Notes under the pieces: model-generated
Told to the model about the DNA's origin: nothing
What the model saw: the letters and a program-made list of their open reading frames with translations, nothing else
The model's database searches: none
Shown here: positions 6,171-13,273 of the stretch, in pieces
Layout: every line of letters begins with the position of its first letter
Position numbering within the stretch: the first letter of the stretch is position 1
Source: Pseudomonadota bacterium
Lineage (GTDB): Bacteria; Pseudomonadota; Alphaproteobacteria; Rhizobiales; Phreatobacteraceae
Assembly: GCA_023416965.1 (NCBI GenBank)
Contig: JAEZGJ010000153.1
Span: forward strand, 1 to 16,866
Direction of reading: 5' to 3'
DNA: 16,866 nucleotides
Made by a program: the position numbers and the translations under genes

Positions 6171-6219
6171 CGACGTCGTGGTCTCCCTCCCCTCGCCAGA
6201 GGGGAGGGTAAGGGTAGGG
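6171..6219 (-). repeat. palindromic GC-rich intergenic repeat, copy 2 (inverted)
   Basis: CCCTCCCCTC (6185-6194), loop GCCA, GAGGGGAGGG (6199-6208) is a perfect 10-bp stem. Read on the - strand, the flanks (CCCTACCCTTA before, then a CGACGTCG palindrome at 6171-6178) align with copy 1, so the two copies face each other about 55 bp apart between convergent genes. It can serve as a terminator in either direction, although no long U-run follows. Confidence 0.6.
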
Positions 6220-6259
6220 CATACAGTCCTTGCCGCTCCCGCGGCCCAAGCCGAAAAAC

Positions 6260-7033
6260 CTACTTCCGCGTCATGAAGGCCATGAAGGCCTGCTTCGCCT
6301 CGTCGCCCTTGAGCAGTTCGGCGAAGAGTTGGCCCTCCTCCTCCATGCGGGCGCGGATTTCCTCCGCCCCCTTGCGCATCAGGCGGCGGGAATGGGCGAG
6401 GGCAATGGGCGGCTTGGAGGCGAGCTTCGTCGCGACCGCGAGCGCCTTCGCCTCGATCTCGTCGGAGGAGACCACGGCGTTGACGAGGCCCATTTCGGCG
6501 GCCTCCTTCGCCCCGAAGGGCTCGGCGAGCATGAGGTATTCCGTCGCCTTCTTCATGCCGGCGAGGCGCGGCAGCAGCAGCGAGGAGGCCGCCTCCGGCA
6601 CCAGGCCGAGATCGACGAAGGGCATGCGGAACATCGCCGCGGGGCTCGCATAGGCGAGGTCCATGTGCAGCAGCATGGTGGTGCCGACGCCGATGGCGAG
6701 GCCGTCCACCGCGGCGATCATCGGCACCTCGACGGTGGCCAGCGCCCGGATGAAGTCGCCGGCCGGCGAGCCTGCGGAGGCGCCGCCCGCCGAGCGCTGC
6801 ATGAAGTCGGCGATGTCGTTGCCCGAGGTGAAGACGCCGGGTCCGCCGGCGAAGACGACGGCCCGCGTGCCCTCCGTCGCGGCATTCTCGATGACGCCGC
6901 GCATCGTGTCGTACATGGCGCCGGTCAGCGCGTTCTTCTTGTCGAACCGGTTCATGCGCACCAGCACCACGCCCTTGTCGTGACGGGTGATGGTGACGTG
7001 ATCGGTGCCGGCCTGCGGATTGATGCCGTCCAT
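6260..7033 (-). CDS. enoyl-CoA hydratase/isomerase family protein, ECI2-like
   Basis: This 257-aa crotonase-fold protein acts on enoyl-CoA esters. The oxyanion-hole segments are FTSGNDIADF (68-77) and AAVDGLAIGVGTTML (107-121). In place of the first catalytic glutamate of classical hydratases (PE at rat Glu144), this protein has F139 in RMPFVDLG. A glutamate is present at E147 in LGLVPEAASSLLLPRL. The SGND and PEAASS pattern is that of the peroxisomal ECI2 (PECI) type delta3,delta2-enoyl-CoA isomerases. Isomerase activity is therefore more likely than hydration, though generic annotation would say enoyl-CoA hydratase. The ATG at 7033 has GAGGAT upstream and lies 11 bases after the acyl-CoA dehydrogenase stop, so the two genes form an operon for oxidising unsaturated acyl-CoAs. 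Confidence 0.9.
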   Translation of the reverse strand: MDGINPQAGTDHVTITRHDKGVVLVRMNRFDKKNALTGAMYDTMRGVIENAATEGTRAVVFAGGPGVFTSGNDIADFMQRSAGGASAGSPAGDFIRALATVEVPMIAAVDGLAIGVGTTMLLHMDLAYASPAAMFRMPFVDLGLVPEAASSLLLPRLAGMKKATEYLMLAEPFGAKEAAEMGLVNAVVSSDEIEAKALAVATKLASKPPIALAHSRRLMRKGAEEIRARMEEEGQLFAELLKGDEAKQAFMAFMTRK

Positions 7034-7044
7034 GGGAAAGATCC

Positions 7045-8829
7045 TCAGCTGGCGAGCGGAATGTCGAGGTGGGTGACGGACTGTCCGCCGGAGACGATGG
7101 AGGCGCCGAGGCCCGGCGCCGCCGTCGCGAGGTTCTCGGCGAAGAAGCGGGCGAGACCCAGCGCCTCGGCGCGCACCGTTTCGGCCGTGTCGCCACCGCG
7201 CGCCTTCAGCGCCTTCTCTGCGAGCGACGTGCCGCCGAGCGCCAGGCCGAACAGCCGCGCATAGGGGGTGGCGCCGGCTTGCGCATCCGCGGGATCTGAG
7301 GTCAGCGCCCCTATCAGGTGGGCCGTCGCGGCTTCCAGCGCGTCGACCGCCTCGCCCAGCCGCGCCGCGGTCTGGCCGAAGCCCTCGGCGTTGGAGCCCG
7401 CCACCTCGGCGACGATGTGGCGCATGCGGGCGATCTCCGCCGCCACCAGCGCGCCGCCGTCGATGCCGATCTTGCGGGTGACGAGGTCGATGGCCTGGAT
7501 GCCGTTGGTGCCCTCATAGATGGCGTAGATGCGCGCGTCGCGCATGTGCTGGGCGGCGCCCGTCTCCTCGACGAAGCCCATGCCGCCATGGACCTGGACG
7601 CCGAGGGAAGCGACCTCGTTGCCGATGTCGGTGGAGAAGGCCTTGGCGATGGGGGTGAGCAGCGAGGCGCGGGCATTCCCGGCCTTCCGCTCCTCGTCGG
7701 TCGCCCCGAGATGGGCGCGGTCGATCTCGGCGGCCAGCATGTAGCAGATCGCGCGCGAGGCGCGCGTATAGGCGCGCATGGTCGCCAGCATGCGCTTGAC
7801 GTCCGGGTGCTCGATGATGGCGCTGATGCCCTCGCCCCTGGCGCCCGGCGCCTTGCCCTGGCGGCGTTCCATGGCATAGGCGACCGCCTGCTGCGTCGCC
7901 CGCTCGGCAATCGAGACGCCCTGCAGCGCGACCGCGAGCCGGGCATTGTTCATCATCGTGAACATGGCCATCAGGCCGCGGTTCTCCTCGCCCACGAGCC
8001 AGCCGACCGCGCCGCCCTTGTCGCCATAGACCATGGTGCAGGTGGGCGAGCCGTGAACACCGAGCTTGTGCTCGATGGAGTGGCAGCGCACGTCGTTTCG
8101 CTCGCCGATGGAGCCGTCCGCGTTCACGAGGAACTTCGGCACGAGGAACAGCGAGATGCCCTTGGTGCCGGGGGGCGCGTCGGGAAGGCGGGCGAGCACC
8201 AGATGGATGATGTTCTCGGTGAGATCATGCTCGCCATAGGTGATGAAGATCTTGGAGCCGGTGATGCGATAGGTGCCGTCGCCGGCGCGCTCGGCGCGGG
8301 TCCTCAGGGCGGAGAGGTCGGAGCCTGCCGACGGCTCGGTCAGGTTCATCGTCCCGGTCCATTCGCCGGAGACCATCTTCGGCAGATACTTCGCCTTCAG
8401 CTCCTGGGAGGCGTGCGCGGTGATCGCCTCGATGGCGCCCTGGGTGAGCAGCGGGCCGAGGCCGAAGGCGCCGGACGCGGCGTTCCACATCTCGATGCAG
8501 GCGGAATTGACGATGCAGGGCAGGCCCTGCCCGCCGAAACCGGCATCGGCCATCAGGCCGTTCCAGCCGGCGGCGGCCCAGTCGCCATAGACCTCCTTCC
8601 AGCCCGGCGGCATGGTCACCGCGCCGTCCCTGAACGGCGTGCCGTGGCGATCACCGACGCGGTTGAGCGGTGCGATGCGGTCGCTCGCGAACTTGCCGGC
8701 TTCCTCCAGGATAGCGGCGATGTCGTCGAGCCCGAGGTCGCCGTAGAGGCCGCTTGTCAGGGCCTGTTCCAGCCCGGCGGCATGTTTCATCGTGGCGATC
8801 ATGTCGCCGACGGGCGCGCGATAGGTCAT
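7045..8829 (-). CDS. acyl-CoA dehydrogenase, long DmdC-like type
   Basis: This 594-aa FAD enzyme oxidises an acyl-CoA at the alpha,beta carbons. The order is: a short MTYRAPVGDM N-terminus typical of this subfamily; an N-terminal helical domain; the FAD/substrate beta domain with MNLTEPSAGSDLSAL (161-175) and ITGSKIFITYGEH; a C-terminal helical domain with QVHGGMGFVEETGAAQHMRD (412-431); and the catalytic glutamate E439 in IYAIYEGTNGIQAIDLVTRK. A C-terminal extension (about 460-594) is seen in the 590-600-aa group that includes 3-methylmercaptopropionyl-CoA dehydrogenase (DmdC). The substrate cannot be told from sequence, since many DmdC-like paralogues are generic. The ATG at 8829 has a strong GGAGGAT Shine-Dalgarno. 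It is the first gene of a two-gene operon with the ECI2-like gene. Confidence 0.93.
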   Translation of the reverse strand: MTYRAPVGDMIATMKHAAGLEQALTSGLYGDLGLDDIAAILEEAGKFASDRIAPLNRVGDRHGTPFRDGAVTMPPGWKEVYGDWAAAGWNGLMADAGFGGQGLPCIVNSACIEMWNAASGAFGLGPLLTQGAIEAITAHASQELKAKYLPKMVSGEWTGTMNLTEPSAGSDLSALRTRAERAGDGTYRITGSKIFITYGEHDLTENIIHLVLARLPDAPPGTKGISLFLVPKFLVNADGSIGERNDVRCHSIEHKLGVHGSPTCTMVYGDKGGAVGWLVGEENRGLMAMFTMMNNARLAVALQGVSIAERATQQAVAYAMERRQGKAPGARGEGISAIIEHPDVKRMLATMRAYTRASRAICYMLAAEIDRAHLGATDEERKAGNARASLLTPIAKAFSTDIGNEVASLGVQVHGGMGFVEETGAAQHMRDARIYAIYEGTNGIQAIDLVTRKIGIDGGALVAAEIARMRHIVAEVAGSNAEGFGQTAARLGEAVDALEAATAHLIGALTSDPADAQAGATPYARLFGLALGGTSLAEKALKARGGDTAETVRAEALGLARFFAENLATAAPGLGASIVSGGQSVTHLDIPLAS

Positions 8830-8853
8830 GCGATATCCTCCGGTCGGGACTAG

Positions 8854-8882
8854 GTTCTAGGTCTGACCCGCCCCAGCGGCAA
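8854..8882 (-). promoter_or_regulatory. candidate sigma70-type promoter of the acyl-CoA dehydrogenase operon
   Basis: On the - strand, TTGCCG (8882-8877) and TAGAAC (8859-8854) each match four of six consensus bases and are separated by 17 bases. Transcription would start close to 8847, giving a short leader carrying the GGAGGAT ribosome site. A short repeat, CTAG-GTT-CTAG (8850-8860), overlaps the -10 and could be an operator half-site pair. The rest of the spacer up to the tsaC-type start at 9051 shows nothing I can assign. Confidence 0.38.
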
Positions 8883-9050
8883 GGACGTCGGTTGGCAGAG
8901 CGGGGGCGGAGCGCGATGCACCGGACCGTCCAACGGGCTGCAGCAGCCGGGTGCGTCGGGTGGCGAGCCTTGAAGGACCCGCTTGGATCGCGCAGGGCTC
9001 CACTCCGGCCGGGTGGTGAGTTTCCGGGCCCGCCGTGCTAAGCGCCGCCC

Positions 9051-10019
9051 ATGATCGCCAGAACCACCCTGCGCCTCGCATCCGATCCCGCCGGCCTGGC
9101 CGAAGCGGGACGCCTGCTGCGCGAGGGAGGCCTCGTCGCCTTCCCGACCGAGACGGTTTACGGCCTCGGCGCCGATGCCACCGATGGCCGGGCTGTGGCC
9201 GGCATCTACGAGGCCAAGGGGCGGCCGAGCTTCAACCCGCTCATCGCCCATGTGGCGACGCCGGAGGCCGCCTTCCGCCTCGGCCGCTTCGATGCCGATG
9301 CCCTGGCGCTCGCCCGCGCCTTCTGGCCCGGGCCGCTGACGCTGGTCGTCCCGGTCGCGTCGGGCGGAACGATCTCCGACCTCGCCCGCGCGGGTCTCGA
9401 CACAGTCGGCCTGCGTGTGCCGGACCACCCGGTGGCGCGGGCGCTGCTCGCCGCCGCCGGCCGGCCCGTCGCCGCGCCCTCGGCCAACCGTTCCGGCCAT
9501 GTCAGCCCCACCAGCGCCCCCCATGTCCTCGCCGATCTCGACGGCCGCATCGACGCGGTTGTGGATGGCGGGCCGACCAATGTCGGTGTCGAGTCCACCA
9601 TCGTTGCCTGCCTCGGCGGCGATCCGGTCCTGCTCCGGCCGGGCGGCGTCCCCCGGGCGGCGATCGAGGCGGTGATCGGCAGGCCGCTGGCCGCAGCCAC
9701 CGGCGAGACGACCATCGCGCCGGGCATGCTCGCCTCCCACTACGCGCCGGATGCGACCATCCGGCTCGATGCAGCCGATGCCGAGCCCGGCGAGGCGCTG
9801 CTCGCCTTCGGCCCGGACGTGCCGGCAGGGGCCAGGACCGTTCTCAACCTGTCGCCGTCCGGAGATCTCGCCGAGGCCGCCGCCAATCTCTTCGGCCACC
9901 TGCGCCTCCTCGACGGTTCCGGCGCCTCGCGCATCGCCGTCATGCCGATCCCGGCGGAAGGGCTGGGCGAAGCCATCCGCGACCGTCTCGCCCGTGCCGC
10001 AGCGCCGCGGGACGCATAG
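9051..10019 (+). CDS. L-threonylcarbamoyladenylate synthase, Sua5 type
   Basis: This 322-aa protein makes threonylcarbamoyl-AMP from threonine, bicarbonate and ATP, the first step of tRNA t6A37 synthesis. The YrdC domain (about 8-205) shows FPTETVYGLGADA (31-43), KGRPSFNPLIAHV (56-68), FWPGPLTLVV (91-100), LRVPDHPVARALL and APSANRSGHVSPT (142-154). The linker contains SHYAPDATIRL (229-239), followed by a smaller C-terminal Sua5 domain, so it is the long Sua5 form rather than the short TsaC form. The ATG at 9051 follows TAAGCGCCGCCC with no clear Shine-Dalgarno. It is divergent from the acyl-CoA dehydrogenase and convergent with the AAA ATPase, so it is likely monocistronic. The gene is called sua5, tsaC or tsaC1 in different genomes. 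Confidence 0.94.
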   Translation: MIARTTLRLASDPAGLAEAGRLLREGGLVAFPTETVYGLGADATDGRAVAGIYEAKGRPSFNPLIAHVATPEAAFRLGRFDADALALARAFWPGPLTLVVPVASGGTISDLARAGLDTVGLRVPDHPVARALLAAAGRPVAAPSANRSGHVSPTSAPHVLADLDGRIDAVVDGGPTNVGVESTIVACLGGDPVLLRPGGVPRAAIEAVIGRPLAAATGETTIAPGMLASHYAPDATIRLDAADAEPGEALLAFGPDVPAGARTVLNLSPSGDLAEAAANLFGHLRLLDGSGASRIAVMPIPAEGLGEAIRDRLARAAAPRDA

Positions 10020-10031
10020 CGGCGCCCTCCG

Positions 10032-11183
10032 TCAGCGGGTCGGCCAGGTCCAGGCGGGAGCGTCCAGATCGGGTGTCCTCGTCTCGCCGAAATCCTTTTC
10101 GAGGTTGACGCGCATCGCATGCCGCCCGAGTTCCGCGACCAGGGCGCCCGCATGCGAGACGACGATGACCTGTGTGCTTTCCGCCGCCTTCACGATGAGC
10201 CTCGCCAGGGGTGGCAGCAGGTCCGGATGCAGGCTCGTCTCCGGTTCGTTCAGGATCATGAGCTCGGGCGGCCGCGGCGACAGAAGGGCTGCCGCGAGCA
10301 GGAGATAGCGCAGCGTGCCGTCCGAGAGCTCCGCCGCCTTGAGCGGGCGCAGGAGGCCATGCTGGCGCAGTTCGACTTCGAAGTAGCCGTCGGGCGCCGC
10401 GATTTCGAGCTGTGTCCCGGGAAAGGCGTCCTCGATCGTGGCGGCGAGGTCGTGGGGGCTGCCGATCTCGCGGATGGTCTGCAGCGCGGCCGCGAGATCG
10501 GCTCCGTCGCTCGCCAGCACGGGAGTGTAGGTGCCGACCTGCGGCCGGCGCGCCGGCGCATCGCGGTCGGTGCGCAAGTGGTCGTAGAAGCGCCAGGAGC
10601 GCATCCGCTCGCGGAGGGTGAGCAGTTCCACCGCGTCGCGCGGATCGGCGGCATGGGTCATCATGCTGTCGAAGGGCTCGAGCGTCCTCCAGACGTCCCG
10701 CCATTGGCCGCCCTCGTCGCGAAGGCGCACCAGCGGTCCGCGGCGCTCGGCGAACAGGCTGCTGCGCGTGAGCCGGGGGCCGGTCCACAGGCACTCTGTC
10801 TTGATCTGCGGGTCGCGGCCGAACAGCGTTCTGTCGGAGACGAGCGGCAGGCCGAGATCGATCGCATAGCCGTAATCGTCTCCGGCAAAACCCAGCCGCA
10901 GGCTGATGGGCTGCGAGCGACGCGTGCCCTGGACGGGATGGATCCCCGCCCTGACCTCCCGGGAGAAGCTCTCGGGTCCGGCCCAGAGCGTCGAGGACAG
11001 TCCGCCTTCGGCGGCGAGCGACTGCACCACGCGCCCCTGGGCAGTGTCGGCGAGCAGCCGCAGCGCGCGGTAGAGGCTCGACTTGCCGGCGCCGTTGGCC
11101 CCCGTCACGACGGTCAGCGCGCCGAGTTCGACGACGATGTCGCGAAGGGACCGGTATCCGGCGACGGCGAGGCGGGAGATCAT
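10032..11183 (-). CDS. AAA/ABC-ATPase-like predicted ATPase (COG4637-like)
   Basis: This 383-aa soluble protein has the split nucleotide-binding domain of SMC/RecF/OLD-type ATPases. Walker A is GANGAGKS (28-35), a signature-like LSDGTLRYLLLAAALL starts at about 286, Walker B is PELMILNEPETSLHP (306-320), and the switch histidine is H344 in VIVVSHAGAL. Position 312 is Asn where most ABC ATPases have Asp before the catalytic Glu; I recall LNEPE as common in this predicted-ATPase family, so it need not be a defect. There is no nuclease domain. A TTG- or GTG-led extension to 11297 is open, but MISRLAVAGYRSL at 11183 is the typical start. Its function is unknown. It may relate to DNA repair or defence, but no partner gene lies beside it. 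Confidence 0.82.
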   Translation of the reverse strand: MISRLAVAGYRSLRDIVVELGALTVVTGANGAGKSSLYRALRLLADTAQGRVVQSLAAEGGLSSTLWAGPESFSREVRAGIHPVQGTRRSQPISLRLGFAGDDYGYAIDLGLPLVSDRTLFGRDPQIKTECLWTGPRLTRSSLFAERRGPLVRLRDEGGQWRDVWRTLEPFDSMMTHAADPRDAVELLTLRERMRSWRFYDHLRTDRDAPARRPQVGTYTPVLASDGADLAAALQTIREIGSPHDLAATIEDAFPGTQLEIAAPDGYFEVELRQHGLLRPLKAAELSDGTLRYLLLAAALLSPRPPELMILNEPETSLHPDLLPPLARLIVKAAESTQVIVVSHAGALVAELGRHAMRVNLEKDFGETRTPDLDAPAWTWPTR

Positions 11184-11265
11184 GGCAATGGTCACGAAAA
11201 TCGCTTTGAAACGCGTCGATCGTAACAAGCTCGGTGTGTCTGTCGAGGCGCCAGCGGAGCCATGG

Positions 11266-12483
11266 TCAGCGCGTGAAGGTCGCCACCAGCTCCACATGCG
11301 CCGACCAGGTGAACTGGTCGACCGGCGTCACCGTGCCGAGTTTCCAGCCGCCCGCCGCAAGGAGGCAGGCGTCGCGCGCGAAGGTCGCGGGGTTGCACGA
11401 AACCGCGACGATCCGGCCGACATCGGTCTTGGCGAGGATGGCGGACTGCGCTTCTGCACCGGCGCGCGGCGGGTCGAAGACGACGGCGTCCAGCCCCTTG
11501 AGGTCGGCGGCCATCAGGGGGCGACGGAAGAGGTCGCGTGTCTCCGCCTGGATCGGCTTCAGGCCGGAGGCCATGCGCACCGCCTGGGCGAGGGAGGCGA
11601 CGGCGCCGGCATCGGAATCCACCGCCCGGACCTTGGCCTGGCGCGCCAGCCTGAGGGCGAAGGGCCCGACGCCGCAGAAGAGGTCGGCGACCGCCTTCGC
11701 CTTGCCGACTCCGGCGAGAACCAGCCGGGCGAGAGCCTCCTCGCCGGCTTCCGTCGCCTGCAGGAAGCCGCCCGGCGGCAGCGGCACGCGGTGGCCGTCG
11801 ATCATGACGGCGGGGGGCTCGCGCTGCATGACGAGGTCGCCGTGGTTGGTGAGGCGGGCAAGGCCCGCCGCATTGGCCGCCTCGATAAGCCGCAGCCGGT
11901 CCTTCTCGCCGAGCCGGCCGGGCCCGCGCAGCTCCGTGTCGAGGCCCTGAAGGGTGGCGGTGACCTGGATGTCGATGGGCTTGCCGACGCCTTCCAGCGC
12001 GCGCGCGACGAGCCGTGCCGCGGGCAGCGCCTTGTCGAGGGACGGTGCCAGCAGAGGGCAGGCGTCGATGGCGACGATGGCATGGCTGCGCGCGGCGGCA
12101 AATCCGACCTCCAGACGCGGGCCGCTGCCCCGCCGCGCGTGGAAGGTCACCCGCCGGCGCCCCTGTCCGCGAGCGTCGATGGTCGGAGCCACCTCGGGAT
12201 GCAGGCCGTGCTGGGCGAGGGTCGCGGCGAGGATGTCGCGCTTCCAGGCGAGATAGGGGCTGCTGGCCCAGTGCTGTAGCGCGCATCCCCCGCAGGTGCC
12301 GAAATGCGGGCAGGGCGGCGCCACCCGGTCCGGGCTCGCCGTGACGATGCGAGACGGGGCGACGCGCTCCTCGGTACCCTCCACCTCCACCACCTCGCCA
12401 GGCAGCGTGTAGGGCACGAAACGCCCGTCGGCGACGCCGTCGCCGCGATGGCCGACCTGGGCGATGGTGAGGCGCGTGGTCAT
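11266..12483 (-). CDS. class I SAM-dependent RNA (uracil-C5) methyltransferase, TrmA/RlmC/RlmD family
   Basis: This 405-aa enzyme methylates a uridine at C5, most likely in 23S rRNA. A short TRAM-like N-terminal domain (1-50) precedes a 4Fe-4S site with C58, C64 and C67 (CPHFGTCGGCALQHW) and C142 (IDACPLLAP). The SAM-binding motif is VADLFCGVGPFALRLA. DPPRAGAE follows, then the catalytic Cys363 in VAVSCNPATFARD and the base Glu398 in SAHVELVATF. An intact Fe-S motif plus TRAM favours an RlmD/RumA-like enzyme over TrmA, but the exact target uridine cannot be read from sequence. The start at 12483 (MTTRLTIAQVGHRGDGVA) has only a weak GGAAA upstream. An in-frame ATG at 12519 is the alternative. 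It lies 52 bp after tlyA on the same strand and probably shares its transcript. Confidence 0.9.
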   Translation of the reverse strand: MTTRLTIAQVGHRGDGVADGRFVPYTLPGEVVEVEGTEERVAPSRIVTASPDRVAPPCPHFGTCGGCALQHWASSPYLAWKRDILAATLAQHGLHPEVAPTIDARGQGRRRVTFHARRGSGPRLEVGFAAARSHAIVAIDACPLLAPSLDKALPAARLVARALEGVGKPIDIQVTATLQGLDTELRGPGRLGEKDRLRLIEAANAAGLARLTNHGDLVMQREPPAVMIDGHRVPLPPGGFLQATEAGEEALARLVLAGVGKAKAVADLFCGVGPFALRLARQAKVRAVDSDAGAVASLAQAVRMASGLKPIQAETRDLFRRPLMAADLKGLDAVVFDPPRAGAEAQSAILAKTDVGRIVAVSCNPATFARDACLLAAGGWKLGTVTPVDQFTWSAHVELVATFTR

Positions 12484-12535
12484 TGGTTTCCGATCATTGG
12501 CTCCCTGCACTTGGATCATGCGGACCCACGGCAGC

Positions 12536-13273
12536 TCACGGCCGCATCCCCTGTATCAGGAATTCGCGATTGCCGTCGCCACCCGCGATGGGACTGTCGA
12601 TCATCCCGGTGATCCGCCAACCCGCGCGCTCGGCCTCTCCGAGGATGCCGGCGACGGCGGCATCGCGCGCCGCCGCATCGGTGACGATGCCGTTCTTGCC
12701 GAGATGGGCGCGGCCCACCTCGAATTGCGGCTTCACCAGCGCCACCAGCTCGGCCCGAGGGGCCACGAGCGCCGTCACCGCCGGCAGGACCAGCCTGAGC
12801 GAAATGAAACTGACGTCGATGACGGCGAGGTCGGGCACGGCGGGCAGGTCGCCCGGCGCTATCCTGCGGATGTCGGTCGCCTCCATCAGCGTGACCCGCG
12901 GATCGCCGCGCAGGCTGGCATGGAACTGGTCGCGCCCGGTATCGACCGCGATCACCTGTCTTGCGCCTTCCGTCAGCAGCACGTGGGTGAAGCCGCCTGT
13001 CGAGGAGCCGACATCGAGGCAGGTCCGGCCCGCCGGCTTCACCTTGAAGGCTTCGAGCGCAGCGGCGAGCTTCACGCCCCCGCGCGACACCCAGGGATGC
13101 GGTGCCTCGGCGGCGATGGCGGCGGTGGACGAAATCTCTTCCGAAGCTTTGCGCACCGGCCGACCGTCGGCAGTGACGAGGCCGGCCGCGATCGCCGCCT
13201 GGGCTTTGGCGCGGCTCTCGAAGACGCCGCGCTCCACCAGCAGGAGGTCCGCCCGCAGCCGCCGGGGGTTCAA
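12536..13273 (-). CDS. tlyA: TlyA-family rRNA 2'-O-methyltransferase / S4-domain protein
   Basis: This 245-aa protein has an N-terminal S4 RNA-binding domain (4-60: RLRADLLLVERGVFESRAKA) and the PWVSRGGVKL linker (60-69). An FtsJ/RrmJ-like methyltransferase domain follows, with CLDVGSSTGGFTHVLL (85-100), VIDVSFISL (151-159) and LVKPQFEVG (179-187). The K-D-K-E tetrad is complete: K69, D153, K181 and E185. Mycobacterial TlyA methylates 16S and 23S rRNA cytidines and confers capreomycin sensitivity; activity here is inferred. The only sensible start is a TTG at 13273-13271. Its last two bases are the first two bases of the dxs TGA (TTGA), because the S4 domain begins within a few residues and no ATG or GTG is near. 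This is a translationally coupled dxs-tlyA pair. Confidence 0.91.
   Translation of the reverse strand: MNPRRLRADLLLVERGVFESRAKAQAAIAAGLVTADGRPVRKASEEISSTAAIAAEAPHPWVSRGGVKLAAALEAFKVKPAGRTCLDVGSSTGGFTHVLLTEGARQVIAVDTGRDQFHASLRGDPRVTLMEATDIRRIAPGDLPAVPDLAVIDVSFISLRLVLPAVTALVAPRAELVALVKPQFEVGRAHLGKNGIVTDAAARDAAVAGILGEAERAGWRITGMIDSPIAGGDGNREFLIQGMRP

Noticed and set aside
6046..6249. Possible 67-aa protein in the ribB-isomerase spacer
   Set aside because: It is translated from the two inverted palindromic repeats (PPLWRGEG, SPLPSPRG type peptides), a common annotation artefact.
5121..7196. 691-codon - strand frame spanning ribB, the spacer and the isomerase gene
   Set aside because: It crosses two well-supported genes and the palindromic repeats, and its residues are arginine/proline-rich without any recognisable domain. 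Chance open frame in GC-rich DNA.
7318..8853. 511-codon + strand frame opposite the acyl-CoA dehydrogenase
   Set aside because: Antisense shadow; the dehydrogenase has complete motifs and a strong ribosome binding site.
10032..11183. Part of an anti-phage OLD/Gabija-like system
   Set aside because: There is no TOPRIM or helicase partner on either side, and neighbours are tRNA/rRNA modification genes. Nothing supports a defence island.
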